Notes: generated by a model not told the origin, from the sequence alone. Numbered from the stretch's first letter, positions 21,401 through 36,173 are shown. The stretch is 64,000 nucleotides of DNA from Malachius bipustulatus (GCA_910589415.1 OU342633.1:5060858-5124857), one strand, 5' to 3'. A program made the numbers and translations.

Positions 21401-24400
21401 TAATGCGGTTTTACCTTTCGTTTGTAGGAAATTTTGTTTATTTTCTGGAATTGTTCCTGCTTTTATGATTAGTCAACTTCTAGCTTTCAAAGCAGACGGT
21501 CGCATGAAATAATTTATGGAATGTTAAACTAATACAGTTCCTAAGCGTGACAGTCTTCTTTGGTAGGCTATTAGGTCTTATTAGATACCGCTAAGTAGTT
21601 GTTTTTAGATGTGACGAAATTTCCAACCATCTGAGTAAAAACGGAAGTCGTAAAACCAACATCTCAGTGAGAGAGAGGGAAAAAATGTTCATTCTAAATG
21701 CGGTTTTACCTTTCGTTTGTAGGAAATTTTGTTTATTTTCTGGAATTGTTCCTGCTTTTATGATTAGTCAACTTCTAGCTTTCAAAGCAGACGGTCGCAT
21801 GAAATAATTGATGGAATGTTAAACTAATACAGTTCCTAAGCGTGACAGTCTTCTTTGGTAGGCTATTAGGTCTTATTAGATACCGCTAAGTAGTTGTTTT
21901 TAGATGTGACGAAATTTCCAACCATCTGAGTAAAAACGGAAGTCGTAAAACCAACATCTCAGTGAGAGAGAGGGAAAAAATGTTCATTCTAAATGCGGTT
22001 TTACCTTTCGTTTGTAGGAAATTTTGTTTATTTTCTGGAATTGTTCCTGCTTTTATGATTAGTCAACTTCTAGCTTTCAAAGCAGACGGTCGCATGAAAT
22101 AATTGATGGAATGTTAAACTAATACAGTTCCTAAGCGTGACAGTCTTCTTTGGTAGGCTATTAGGTCTTATTAGATACCGCTAAGTAGTTGTTTTTAGAT
22201 GTGACGAAATTTCCAACCATCTGAGTAAAAACGGAAGTCGTAAAACCAACATCTCAGTGAGAGAGAGGGAAAAAATGTTCATTCTAAATGCGGTTTTACC
22301 TTTCGTTTGTAGGAAATTTTGTTTATTTTCTGGAATTGTTCCTGCTTTTATGATTAGTCACATTCTAGCTTTCAAAGCAGACGGTCGCATGAAATAATTG
22401 ATGGAATGTTAAACTAATACAGTTCCTATGCGTGACAGTCTTCTTTGGTAGGCTATTAGGTCTTATTAGATACCGCTAAGTAGTTGTTTTTAGATGTGAC
22501 GAAATTTCCAACCATCTGAGTAAAAACGGAAGTCGTAAAACCAACATCTCAGTGAGAGAGAGGGAAAAAATGTTCATTCCAAATGCGGTTTTACCTTTCG
22601 TTTGTAGGAAATTTTGTTTATTTTCTGGAATTGTTCCTGCTTTTATGATTAGTCAACTTCTAGCTTTCAAAGCAGACGGTCGCATGAAATAATTGATGGA
22701 ATGTTAAACTAATACAGTTCCTATGCGTGACAGTCTTCTTTGGTAGGCTATTAGGTCTTATTAGATACCGCTAAGTAGTTGTTTTTAGATGTGACGAAAT
22801 TTCCAACCATCTGAGTAAAAACGGAAGTCGTAAAACCAACATCTCAGTGAGAGAGAGGAAAAAAATGTTCATTCTTAATGCGGTTTTACCTTTCGTTTGT
22901 AGGAAATTTTGTTTATTTTCTGGAATTGTTCCTGCTTTTATGATTAGTCAACTTCTAGCTTTCAAAGCAGACGGTCGCATGAAATAATTTATGGAATGTT
23001 AAACTAATACAGTTCCTAAGCGTGACAGTCTTCTTTGGTAGGCTATTAGGTCTTATTAGATACCGCTAAGTAGTTGTTTTTAGATGTGACGAAATTTCCA
23101 ACCATCTGAGTAAAAACGGAAGTCGTAAAACCAACATCTCAGTGAGAGAGAGGGAAAAAATGTTCATTCTAAATGCGGTTTTACCTTTCGTTTGTAGGAA
23201 ATTTTGTTTATTTTCTGGAATTGTTCCTGCTTTTATGATTAGTCAACTTCTAGCTTTCAAAGCAGACGGTCGCATGAAATAATTGATGGAATGTTAAACT
23301 AATACAGTTCCTATGCGTGATAGTCTTCTTTGGTAGGCTATTAGGTCTTATTAGATACCGCTAAGTAGTTGTTTTTAGATGTGACGAAATTTCCAACCAT
23401 CTGAGTAAAAACGGAAGTCGTAAAACCAACATCTCAGTGAGAGAGAGGAAAAAAATGTTCATTCCAAATGCGGTTTTACCTTTCGTTTGTAGGAAATTTT
23501 GTTTATTTTCTGGAATTGTTCCTGCTTTTATGATTAGTCAACTTCTAGCTTTCAAAGCAGACGGTCGCATGAAATAATTGATGGAATGTTAAACTAATAC
23601 AGTTCCTATGCGTGATAGTCTTCTTTGGTAGGCTATTAGGTCTTATTAGATACCGCTAAGTAGTTGTTTTTAGATGTGACGAAATTTCCAACCATCTGAG
23701 TAAAAACGGAAGTCGTAAAACCAACATCTCAGTGAGAGAGAGGAAAAAAATGTTAATTCTTAATGCGGTTTTACCTTTCGTTTGTAGGAAATTTTGTTTA
23801 TTTTCTGGAATTGTTCCTGCTTTTATGATTAGTTAACTTCTAGCTTTCAAAGCAGACGGTCGCATGAAATAATTGATGGAATGTTAAACTAATACAGTTC
23901 CTATGCGTGATAGTCTTCTTTGGTAGGCTATTAGGTCTTATTAGATACCGCTAAGTAGTTGTTTTTAGATGTGACGAAATTTCCAACCATCTGAGTAAAA
24001 ACGGAAGTCGTAAAACCAACATCTCAGTGAGAGAGAGGAAAAAAATGTTAATTCTTAATGCGGTTTTACCTTTCGTTTGTAGGAAATTTTGTTTATTTTC
24101 TGGAATTGTTCCTGCTTTTATGATTAGTTAACTTCTAGCTTTCAAAGCAGACGGTCGCATGAAATAATTGATGGAATGTTAAACTAATACAGTTCCTATG
24201 CGTGATAGTCTTCTTTGGTAGGCTATTAGGTCTTATTAGATACCGCTAAGTAGTTGTTTTTAGATGTGACGAAATTTCCAACCATCTGAGTAAAAACGGA
24301 AGTCGTAAAACCAACATCTCAGTGAGAGAGAGGAAAAAAATGTTCATTCTAAATGCGGTTTTACCTTTCGTTTGTAGGAAATTTTGTTTATTTCCTGTAA

Positions 24401-27028
24401 TTGTTCCTGTTTTTATGATTAGTCAACTTCTAGCTATCAAAGCAGACGGTCGCATGAAATAATTGTTAGAATGTTGAACTAATACAGTTCTTATGCGTGA
24501 CAGTCTTTGGTAGGCTATTAGGTCTTATTAGACACCTCTAAGTAGTTGTTTTTAGATGTGACGAAATTTCCAACCATCTGAGTAGAAACGGAAGTCGTAA
24601 AACCAACATCTCAGTGAGAAAGAGGAAAAAAATGTTCATTCTAAATGCGGTTTTACCTTTCGTTTGTAGGAAATTTTGTTTATTTTCTGGAATTGTTCCT
24701 GCTTTTATGATTAGTCAACTTCTAGCTTTCAAAGCAGACGGTCGCATGAAATAATTGATGGAATGTTAAACTAATACAGTTCCTATGCGTGATAGTCTTC
24801 TTTGGTAGGCTATTAGGTCTTATTAGATACCGCTAAGTAGTTGTTTTTAGATGTGACGAAATTTCCAACCATCTGAGTAAAAACGGAAGTCGTAAAACCA
24901 ACATCTCAGTGAGAGAGAGGAAAAAAATGTTCATTCTAAATGCGGTTTTACCTTTCGTTTGTAGGAAATTTTGTTTATTTTCTGGAATTGTTCCTGCTTT
25001 TATGATTAGTCAACTTCTAGCTTTCAAAGCAGACGGTCGCATGAAATAATTGATGGAATGTTAAACTAATACAGTTCCTATGCGTGACAGTCTTCTTTGA
25101 TAGGCTATTAGGTCTTATTAGATACCGCTAAGTAGTTGTTTTTAGATGTGACGAAATTTCCAACCATCTGAGTAAAAACGGAAGTCGTAAAACCAACATC
25201 TCAGTGAGAGAGAGGAAAAAAATGTTCATTCTTAATGCGGTTTTACCTTTCGTTTGTAGGAAATTTTGTTTATTTTCTGGAATTGTTCCTGCTTTTATGA
25301 TTAGTCAACTTCTAGCTTTCAAAGCAGACGGTCGCATGAAATAATTGATGGAATGTTAAACTAATACAGTTCCTATGCGTGATAGTCTTCTTTGGTAGGC
25401 TATTAGGTCTTATTAGATACCGCTAAGTAGTTGTTTTTAGATGTGATGAAATTTCCAACCATCTGAGTAAAAACGGAAGTCGTAAAACCAACATCTCAGT
25501 GAGAGAGAGGAAAAAAATGTTCATTCTAAATGCGGTTTTACCTTTCGTTTGTAGGAAATTTTGTTTATTTTCTGTAATTGTTCCTGTTTTTATGATTAGT
25601 CAACTTCTAGCTATCAAAGCAGACGGTCGCATGAAATAATTGTTAGAATGTTGAACTAATACAGTTCTTATGCGTGACAGTCTTTGGTAGGCTATTAGGT
25701 CTTATTAGATACCTCTAAGTAGTTGTTTTTAGATGTGACGAAATTTTCAACCATCTGAGTAAAAACGGAAGTCGTAAAACCAACATCTCAGTGAGAGAGA
25801 GGAAAAAAATGTTCATTCTAAATGCGGTTTTACCTTTCGTTTGTAGGAAATTTTGTTTATTTTCTGGAATTAATCCTGCTTTTATGATTAGTCAACTTCT
25901 AGCTTTCAAAGCAGACGGTCGCATGAAATAATTGATGGAATGTTAAACTAATACAGTTCCTATGCGTGACAGTCTTCTTTGGTAGGCTATTAGGTCTTAT
26001 TAGATACCTCTAAGTAGTTGTTTTTAGATGTGACGAAATTTCCAACCATCTGAGTAAAAACGGAAGTCGTAAAACCAACATCTCAGTGAGAGAGAGGAAA
26101 AAAATGTTCATTCTAAATGCGGTTTTACCTTTCGTTTGTATTAAATTTTGTTTATTTTCTGGAATTGTTAATGCTTTTATGATTAGTTAACTTCTAGCTT
26201 TCAAAGCAGACGGTCGCATGAAATAATTGATGGAATGTTAAACTAATACAGTTCCTAGGCGTGACAGTCTTCTTTCTTCTTTGGTAGGCTATTAGGTCTT
26301 ATTAGATACCGCTAAGTAGTTGTTTTTAGATGTGACGAAATTTCCAACCATCTGAGTAAAAACGGAAGTCGTAAAACCAACATCTCAGTGAGAGAGAGGA
26401 AAAAAATGTTCATTCTAAATGCGGTTTTACCTTTCGTTTGTAGGAAATTTTGTTTATTTTCTGTAATTGTTCCTGTTTTTATGATTAGTCAACTTCTAGC
26501 TATCAAAGCAGACGGTCGCATGAAATAATTGTTAGAATGTTGAACTAATACAGTTCTTATGCGTGACAGTCTTTGGTAGGCTATTAGGTCTTATTAGATA
26601 CCTCTAAGTAGTTGTTTTTAGATGTGACGAAATTTTCAACCATCTGAGTAAAAACGGAAGTCGTAAAACCAACATCTCAGTGAGAGAGAGGAAAAAAATG
26701 TTCATTCTAAATGCGGTTTTACCTTTCGTTTGTAGGAAATTTTGTTTATTTTCTGGAATTGTTCCTGCTTTTATGATTAGTCAACTTCTAGCTTTCAAAG
26801 CAGACGGTCGCATGAAATAATTGATGGAATGTTAAACTAATACAGTTCCTATGCGTGACAGTCTTCTTTGGTAGGCTATTAGGTCTTATTAGATACCTCT
26901 AAGTAGTTGTTTTTAGATGTGACGAAATTTCCAACCATCTGAGTAAAAACGGAAGTCGTAAAACCAACATCTCAGTGAGAGAGAGGAAAAAAATGTTCAT
27001 TCTAAATGCGGTTTTACCTTTCGTTTGT
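18471..27028. repeat. Marked duplication inside the array, 7668-bp spacing
   Basis: A rare variant monomer (GTATTAAATTTT with GTTAATGC) at 18471 and the following CCTAGGCGTGACAG plus duplicated CTTCTTT at about 18586-18610 recur at 26139 and 26254, both exactly 7668 bp away. A third copy of the TATTAAA variant lies at 27028, followed by a monomer without the CTTCTTT duplication. Another marker, CTCTAAGTTGTTG, appears at about 19822 and 28668 with a spacing 1177 bp (4 monomers) larger, so several monomers were gained or lost between the copies. The coordinates span the markers, not proven breakpoints. Confidence 0.8.
21500..23290. repeat. Local monomer subfamily (GAGGGAAAAAA variant)
   Basis: Five monomers in about 1.5 kb carry AGGGAAAAAA instead of AGGAAAAAAA (at 21676, 21971, 22266, 22561 and 23151, spaced 295, 295, 295 and 590 bp), several together with CCTAAGCGTGACAG in place of CCTATGCG. 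The combination is confined to this stretch, showing recent local amplification. Edges are approximate. Confidence 0.8.
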
Positions 27029-29399
27029 ATTAAATTTTGTTTATTTTCTGGAATTGTTAATGCTTTTATGATTAGTTAACTTCTAGCTTTCAAAGCAGAC
27101 GGTCGCATGAAATAATTGATGGAATGTTAAACTAATACAGTTCCTATGCGTGATAGTCTTCTTTGGTAGGCTATTATGTCTTATTAGATACCGCTAAGTA
27201 GTTGTTTTTAGATGTGACGAAATTTCCAACCATCTGAGTAAAAACGGAAGTCGTAAAACCAAAATCTCAGTGAGAGAGAGGAAAAAAATGTTCATTCTAA
27301 ATGCGGTTTTACCTTTCGTTTGTAGGAAATTTTGTTTATTTTCTGGAATTGTTCCTGCTTTTATGATTAGTCAACTTCTAGCTTTCAAAGCAGACGGTCG
27401 CATGAAATAATTGTTAGAATGTTAAACTAATACAGTTCTTATGCGTGACAGTCTTCTTTGGTAGGCTATTAGGTCTTATTAGATATCTCTAAGTAGTTGT
27501 TTTTAGATGTGACGAAATTTCCAACCATCTGAGTAAAAACGGAAGTCGTAAAACCAACATCTCAGTGAGAGAGAGGAAAAAAATGTTCATTCTAAATGCG
27601 GTTTTACCTTTCGTTTGTAGGAAATTTTGTTTATTTTCTGGAATTGTTCCTGCTTTTATGATTAGTCAACTTCTAGCTTTCAAAGCAGACGGTCGCATGA
27701 AATAATTGATGGAATGTTAAACTAATACAGTTCCTATGCGTGACAGTCTTCTTTGGTAGGCTATTAGGTCTTATTAGATACCGCTAAGTAGTTGTTTTTA
27801 GATGTGACGAAATTTCCAACCATCTGAGTAAAAACGGAAGTCGTAAAACCAACATCTCAGTGAGAGAGAGGAAAAAAATGTTCATTCTAAATGCGGTTTT
27901 ACCTTTCGTTTGTAGGAAATTTTGTTTATTTTCTGGAATTGTTCCTGCTTTTATGATTAGTCAACTTCTAGCATTCAAAGCAGACGGTCGCATGAAATAA
28001 TTGTTAGAATGTTAAACTAATACAGTTCTTATGCGTGACAGTCTTCTTTGGTAGGCTATTAGGTCTTATTAGATACCTCTAAGTAGTTGTTTTTAGATGT
28101 GACGAAATTTCCAACCATCTGAGTAAAAACGGAAGTCGTAAAACCAACATCTCAGTGAGAGAGAGGAAAAAAATGTTCATTCTTAATGCGGTTTTACCTT
28201 TCGTTTGTAGGAAATTTTGTTTATTTTCTGTAATTGTTCCTGTTTTTATGATTAGTCAACTTCTAGCTATCAAAGCAGACGGTCGCATGAAATAATTGAT
28301 GGAATGTTAAACTAATACAGTTCCTATGCGTGACAGTCTTCTTTGGTAGGCTATTAGGTCTTATTAGATACCGCTAAGTAGTTGTTTTTAGATGTGACGA
28401 AATTTCCAACCATCTGAGTAAAAACGGAAGTCGTAAAACCAACATCTCAGTGAGAGAGAGGAAAAAAATGTTCATTCTAAATGCGGTTTTACCTTTCGTT
28501 TGTAGGAAATTTTGTTTATTTTCTGGAATTGTTCCTGCTTTTATGATTAGTCAACTTCTAGCATTCAAAGCAGATGGTCGCATGAAATAATTGTTAGAAT
28601 GTTAAACTAATACAGTTCTTATGCGTGACAGTCTTCTTTGGTAGGCTATTAGGTCTTATTAGATACCTCTAAGTTGTTGTTTTTAGATGTGACGAAATTT
28701 CCAACCATCTGAGTAAAAACGGAAGTCGTAAAACCAACATCTCAGTGAGAGAGAGGAAAAAAATGTTCATTCTAAATGCGGTTTTACCTTTCGTTTGTAG
28801 GAAATTTTGTTTATTTTCTGGAATTGTTCCTGCTTTTATGATTAGTTAACTTCTAGCTTTCAAAGCAGACGGTCGCATGAAATAATTGATGGAATGTTAA
28901 ACTAATACAGTTCCTATGCGTGATAGTCTTCTTTGGTAGGCTATTAGGTCTTATTAGATACCGCTAAGTAGTTGTTTTTAGATGTGACGAAATTTCCAAC
29001 CATCTGAGTAAAAACGGAAGTCGTAAAACCAACATCTCAGTGAGAGAGAGGAAAAAAATGTTCATTCTAAATGCGGTTTTACCTTTCGTTTGTAGGAAAT
29101 TTTGTTTATTTTCTGTAATTGTTCCTGTTTTTATGATTAGTCAACTTCTAGCTATCAAAGCAGACGGTCGCATGAAATAATTGTTAGAATGTTGAACTAA
29201 TACAGTTCTTATGCGTGACAGTCTTTGGTAGGCTATTAGGTTTTATTAGATACCTCTAAGTAGTTGTTTTTAGATGTGACGAAATTTCCAACTATCTGAG
29301 TAAAAACGGAAGTCGTAAAACCAACATCTCAGTGAGAGAGAGGAAAAAAATGTTCATTCTAAATGCGGTTTTACCTTTCGTTTGTAGGAAATTTTGTTT

Positions 29400-32300
29400 A
29401 TTTTCTGGAATTGTTCCTGCTTTTATGATTAGTCAACTTCTAGCTTTCAAAGCAGACGGTCGCATGAAATAATTGATGGAATGTTAAACTAATACAGTTC
29501 CTATGCGTGACAGTCTTCTTTGGTAGGCTATTAGGTCTTATTAGATACCTCTAAGTAGTTGTTTTTAGATGTGACGAAATTTCCAACCATCTGAGTAAAA
29601 ACGGAAGTCGTAAAACCAACATCTCAGTGAGAGAGAGGAAAAAAATGTTCATTCTAAATGCGGTTTTACCTTTCGTTTGTAGGAAATTTTGTTTATTTTC
29701 TGTAATTGTTCCTGTTTTTATGATTAGTCAACTTCTAGCTATCAAAGCAGACGGTCGCATGAAATAATTGATGGAATGTTAAACTAATACAGTTCCTATG
29801 CGTGACAGTCTTCTTTGGTAGGCTATTAGGTCTTATTAGATACCGCTATGTAGTTGTTTTTAGATGTGACGTAATTTCCAACCATCTGAGTAAAAACGGA
29901 AGTCGTAAAACCAACATCTCAGTGAGAGAGAGGAAAAAAATGTTCATTCTAAATGCGGTTTTACCTTTCGTTTGTAGGAAATTTTGTTTATTTTCTGGAA
30001 TTGTTCCTGCTTTTATGATTAGTCAACTTCTAGCTTTCAAATCAGACGGTCGCATGAAATAATTGATGGAATGTTAAACTAATACAGTTCCTATGCGTGA
30101 CAGTCTTCTTTGGTAGGCTATTAGGTCTTATTAGATACCTCTAAGTAGTTGTTTTTAGATGTGACGAAATTTCCAACCATCTGAGTAAAAACGGAAGGCG
30201 TAAAACCAACATCTCAGTGAGAGAGAGGAAAAAAATGTTCATTCTAAATGCGGTTTTACCTTTCGTTTGTAGGAAATTTTGTTTATTTTCTGGAATTGTT
30301 CCTGCTTTTATGATTAGTCAACTTCTAGCTTTCAAAGCAGACGGTCGCATGAAATAATTGATGGAATGTTAAACTAATACAGTTCCTATGCGTGATAGTC
30401 TTCTTTGGTAGGCTATTAGGTCTTATTAGATACCGCTAAGTAGTTGTTTTTAGATGTGACGAAATTTCCAACCATCTGAGTAAAAACGGAAGTCGTAAAA
30501 CCAATATCTCAGTGAGAGAGAGGAAAAAAATGTTCATTCCAAATGCGGTTTTACCTTTCGTTTGTAGGAAATTTTGTTTATTTTCTGGAATTGTTCCTGC
30601 TTTTATGATTAGTCAACTTCTAGCTTTCAAAGCAGACGGTCGCATGAAATAATTGATGGAATGTTAAACTAATACAGTTCCTATGCGTGATAGTCTTCTT
30701 TGGTAGGCTATTAGGTCTTAGATACCGCTAAGTAGTTGTTTTTAGATGTGACGAAATTTCCAACCATCTGAGTAAAAACGGAAGTCGTAAAACCAACATC
30801 TCAGTGAGAGAGAGGAAAAAAATGTTCATTCTAAATGCGGTTTTATCTTTCGTTTGTAGGAAATTTTGTTTATTTTCTGGAATTGTTCCTGCTTTTATGA
30901 TTAGTCAACTTCTAGCTTTCAAAGCAGACGGTCGCATGAAATAATTGATGGAATGTTAAACTAATACAGTTCCTATGCGTGACAGTCTTCTTTGGTAGGC
31001 TATTAGGTCTTATTAGATACCTCTAAGTAGTTGTTTTTAGATGTGACGAAATTTCCAACCATCTGAGTAAAAACGGAAGGCGTAAAACCAACATCTCAGT
31101 GAGAGAGAGGAAAAAAATGTTCATTCTAAATGCGGTTTTACCTTTCGTTTGTAGGAAATTTTGTTTATTTTCTGGAATTGTTCCTGCTTTTATGATTAGT
31201 CAACTTCTAGCTTTCAAAGCAGACGGTCGCATGAAATAATTGATGGAATGTTAAACTAATACAGTTCCTATGCGTGATAGTCTTCTTTGGTAGGCTATTA
31301 GGTCTTATTAGATACCGCTAAGTAGTTGTTTTTAGATGTGACGAAATTTCCAACCATCTGAGTAAAAACGGAAGTCGTAAAACCAATATCTCAGTGAGAG
31401 AGGAAAAAAATGTTCATTCCAAATGCGGTTTTACCTTTCGTTTGTAGGAAATTTTGTTTATTTTCTGGAATTGTTCCTGCTTTTATGATTAGTCAACTTC
31501 TAGCTTTCAAAGCAGACGGTCGCATGAAATAATTGTTAGAATGTTGAACTAATACAGTTCTTATGCGTGACAGTCTTTGGTAGGCTATTAGGTCTTATGA
31601 GATACCTCTAAGTAGTTGTTTTTAGATGTGACGAAATTTCCAACCATCTGAGTAAAAACGGAAGTCGTAAAACCAACATCTCAGTGAGAGAGAGGAAAAA
31701 AATGTTCATTCTAAATGCGGTTTTACCTTTCGTTTGTAGGAAATTTTGTTTATTTTCTGGAATTGTTCCTGCTTTTATGATTAGTCAACTTCTAGCTTTC
31801 AAAGCAGACGGTCGCATGAAATAATTGATGGAATGTTAAACTAATACAGTTCCTATGCGTGACAGTCTTCTTTGGTAGGCTATTAGGTCTTATTAGATAC
31901 CTCTAATTAGTTGTTTTTAGATGTGACGAAATTTCCAACCATCTGAGTAAAAACGGAAGTCGTAAAACCAACATCTCAGTGAGAGAGAGGAAAAAAATGT
32001 TCATTCTAAATGCGGTTTTACCTTTCGTTTGTAGGAAATTTTGTTTATTTTCTGTAATTGTTCCTGTTTTTATGATTAGTCAACTTCTAGCTATCAAAGC
32101 AGACGGTCGCATGAAATAATTGATGGAATGTTAAACTAATACAGTTCCTATGCGTGACAGTCTTCTTTGGTAGGCTATTAGGTCTTATTAGATACCGCTA
32201 AGTAGTTGTTTTTAGATGTGACAAAATTTCCAACCATCTGAGTAGAAACGGAAGTCGTAAAACCAACATCTCAGTGAGAGAGAGGAAAAAAATGTTCATT

Positions 32301-35300
32301 CTAAATGCGGTTTTACCTTTCGTTTGTGGGAAATTTTGTTTATTTTCTGGAATTGTTCCTGCTTTTATGATTAGTCAACTTCTAGCTTTCAAAGCAGACG
32401 GTCGCATGAAATAATTGATGGAATGTTAAACTAATACAGTTCCTATGCGTGATAGTCTTCTTTGGTAGGCTATTAGGTCTTATTAGATACCGCTAAGTAG
32501 TTGTTTTTAGATGTGACGAAATTTCCAACCATCTGAGTAAAAACGGAAGTCGTAAAACCAACATCTCAGTGAGAGAGAGGAAAAAAATGTTCATTCTAAA
32601 TGCGGTTTTACCTTTCGTTTGTAGGAAATTTTGTTTATTTTCTGGAATTGTTCCTGCTTTTATGATTAGTCAACTTCTAGCTTTCAAAGCAGACGGTCGC
32701 ATGAAATAATTGATGGAATGTTAAACTAATACAGTTCCTATGCGTGACAGTCTTCTTTGGTAGGCTATTAGGTCTTATTAGATACCTCTAAGTAGTTGTT
32801 TTTAGATGTGACGAAATTTCCAACCATCTGAGTAAAAACGGAAGTCGTAAAACCAACATCTCAGTGAGAGAGAGGAAAAAAATGTTCATTCTAAATGCGG
32901 TTTTACCTTTCGTTTGTAGGAAATTTTGTTTATTTTCTGTAATTGTTCCTGTTTTTATGATTAGTCAACTTCTAGCTATCAAAGCAGACGGTCGCATGAA
33001 ATAATTGATGGAATGTTAAACTAATACAGTTCCTATGCGTGACAGTCTTCTTTGGTAGGCTATTAGGTCTTATTAGATACCGCTATGTAGTTGTTTTTAG
33101 ATGTGACGTAATTTCCAACCATCTGAGTAAAAACGGAAGTCGTAAAACCAACATCTCAGTGAGAGAGAGGAAAAAAATGTTCATTCTAAATGCGGTTTTA
33201 CCTTTCGTTTGTAGGAAATTTTGTTTATTTTCTGGAATTGTTCCTGCTTTTATGATTAGTCAACTTCTAGCTTTCAAATCAGACGGTCGCATGAAATAAT
33301 TGATGGAATGTTAAACTAATACAGTTCCTATGCGTGACAGTCTTCTTTGGTAGGCTATTAGGTCTTATTAGATACCTCTAAGTAGTTGTTTTTAGATGTG
33401 ACGAAATTTCCAACCATCTGAGTAAAAACGGAAGGCGTAAAACCAACATCTCAGTGAGAGAGAGGAAAAAAATGTTCATTCTAAATGCGGTTTTACCTTT
33501 CGTTTGTAGGAAATTTTGTTTATTTTCTGGAATTGTTCCTGCTTTTATGATTAGTCAACTTCTAGCTTTCAAAGCAGACGGTCGCATGAAATAATTGATG
33601 GAATGTTAAACTAATACAGTTCCTATGCGTGATAGTCTTCTTTGGTAGGCTATTAGGTCTTAGATACCGCTAAGTAGTTGTTTTTAGATGTGACGAAATT
33701 TCCAACCATCTGAGTAAAAACGGAAGTCGTAAAACCAACATCTCAGTGAGAGAGAGGAAAAAAATGTTCATTCTAAATGCGGTTTTATCTTTCGTTTGTA
33801 GGAAATTTTGTTTATTTTCTGGAATTGTTCCTGCTTTTATGATTAGTCAACTTCTAGCTTTCAAAGCAGACGGTCGCATGAAATAATTGATGGAATGTTA
33901 AACTAATACAGTTCCTATGCGTGACAGTCTTCTTTGGTAGGCTATTAGGTCTTATTAGATACCTCTAAGTAGTTGTTTTTAGATGTGACGAAATTTCCAA
34001 CCATCTGAGTAAAAACGGAAGGCGTAAAACCAACATCTCAGTGAGAGAGAGGAAAAAAATGTTCATTCTAAATGCGGTTTTACCTTTCGTTTGTAGGAAA
34101 TTTTGTTTATTTTCTGGAATTGTTCCTGCTTTTATGATTAGTCAACTTCTAGCTTTCAAAGCAGACGGTCGCATGAAATAATTGATGGAATGTTAAACTA
34201 ATACAGTTCCTATGCGTGATAGTCTTCTTTGGTAGGCTATTAGGTCTTATTAGATACCGCTAAGTAGTTGTTTTTAGATGTGACGAAATTTCCAACCATC
34301 TGAGTAAAAACGGAAGTCGTAAAACCAATATCTCAGTGAGAGAGGAAAAAAATGTTCATTCCAAATGCGGTTTTACCTTTCGTTTGTAGGAAATTTTGTT
34401 TATTTTCTGGAATTGTTCCTGCTTTTATGATTAGTCAACTTCTAGCTTTCAAAGCAGACGGTCGCATGAAATAATTGTTAGAATGTTGAACTAATACAGT
34501 TCTTATGCGTGACAGTCTTTGGTAGGCTATTAGGTCTTATGAGATACCTCTAAGTAGTTGTTTTTAGATGTGACGAAATTTCCAACCATCTGAGTAAAAA
34601 CGGAAGTCGTAAAACCAACATCTCAGTGAGAGAGAGGAAAAAAATGTTCATTCTAAATGCGGTTTTACCTTTCGTTTGTAGGAAATTTTGTTTATTTTCT
34701 GGAATTGTTCCTGCTTTTATGATTAGTCAACTTCTAGCTTTCAAAGCAGACGGTCGCATGAAATAATTGATGGAATGTTAAACTAATACAGTTCCTATGC
34801 GTGACAGTCTTCTTTGGTAGGCTATTAGGTCTTATTAGATACCTCTAATTAGTTGTTTTTAGATGTGACGAAATTTCCAACCATCTGAGTAAAAACGGAA
34901 GTCGTAAAACCAACATCTCAGTGAGAGAGAGGAAAAAAATGTTCATTCTAAATGCGGTTTTACCTTTCGTTTGTAGGAAATTTTGTTTATTTTCTGTAAT
35001 TGTTCCTGTTTTTATGATTAGTCAACTTCTAGCTATCAAAGCAGACGGTCGCATGAAATAATTGATGGAATGTTAAACTAATACAGTTCCTATGCGTGAC
35101 AGTCTTCTTTGGTAGGCTATTAGGTCTTATTAGATACCGCTAAGTAGTTGTTTTTAGATGTGACAAAATTTCCAACCATCTGAGTAGAAACGGAAGTCGT
35201 AAAACCAACATCTCAGTGAGAGAGAGGAAAAAAATGTTCATTCTAAATGCGGTTTTACCTTTCGTTTGTGGGAAATTTTGTTTATTTTCTGGAATTGTTC

Positions 35301-35500
35301 CTGCTTTTATGATTAGTCAACTTCTAGCTTTCAAAGCAGACGGTCGCATGAAATAATTGATGGAATGTTAAACTAATACAGTTCCTATGCGTGATAGTCT
35401 TCTTTGGTAGGCTATTAGGTCTTATTAGATACCGCTAAGTAGTTGTTTTTAGATGTGACGAAATTTCCAACCATCTGAGTAAAAACGGAAGTCGTAAAAC
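29400..35500. repeat. Tandem duplication of a 10/11-monomer higher-order unit
   Basis: Copy 2 repeats copy 1 with private variants in the same order. CTGTAATT is at 29700 and 32937, and GGCG at 30197 and 33434 (both +3237 bp). The TCTTAGATACC deletion is at 30716 and 33658, TCTAATTAG at 31905 and 34847, and GACAAAATT at about 32221 and 35163 (all +2942 bp). The change in offset is one monomer (295 bp) present only in copy 1 between 30200 and 30716. Two identical 86-codon open frames (29802-30062 and 33039-33299) are by-products of this duplication, not genes. Outer edges are approximate. Confidence 0.88.
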
Positions 35501-36173
35501 CAACATCTCAGTGAGAGAGAGGAAAAAAATGTTCATTCTAAATGCGGTTTTACCTTTCGTTTGTAGGAAATTTTGTTTATTTTCTGGAATTGTTCCTGCT
35601 TTTATGATTAGTCAACTTCTAGCTTTCAAAGCAGACGGTCGCATGAAATAATTGTTAGAATGTTAAACTAATACAGTTCTTATGCGTGACAGTCTTCTTT
35701 GGTAGGCTATTAGGTCTTATTAGATACCTCTAAGTAGTTGTTTTTAGATGTGACGAAATTTCCAACCATCTGAGTAAAAACGGAAGTCGTAAAACCAACA
35801 TCTCAGTGAGAGAGAGGAAAAAAATGTTCATTCTAAATGCGGTTTTACCTTTCGTTTGTAGGAAATTTTGTTTATTTTCTGGAATTGTTCCCGCTTTTAT
35901 GATTAGTTAACTTCTAGCTTTCAAAGCAGACGGTCGCATGAAATAATTGATGGAATGTTAAACTAATACAGTTCCTATGCGTGATAGTCTTCTTTGGTAG
36001 GCTATTAGGTCTTATTAGATACCGCTAAGTAGTTGTTTTTAGATGTGACGAAATTTCCAACCATCTGAGTAAAAACGGAAGTCGTAAAACCAACATCTCA
36101 GTGAGAGAGAGGAAAAAAATGTTCATTCTAAATGCGGTTTTACCTTTCGTTTGTAGGAAATTTTGTTTATTTT

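Noticed and set aside
29802..30062. 86-codon open frame, repeated identically at 33039-33299, as a possible small gene
   Set aside because: It lies wholly inside a satellite monomer and exists only because single variants (CTATGTAG for CTAAGTAG, and GACGTAATT for GACGAAATT) remove stops. The second copy is explained by the 10/11-monomer duplication.
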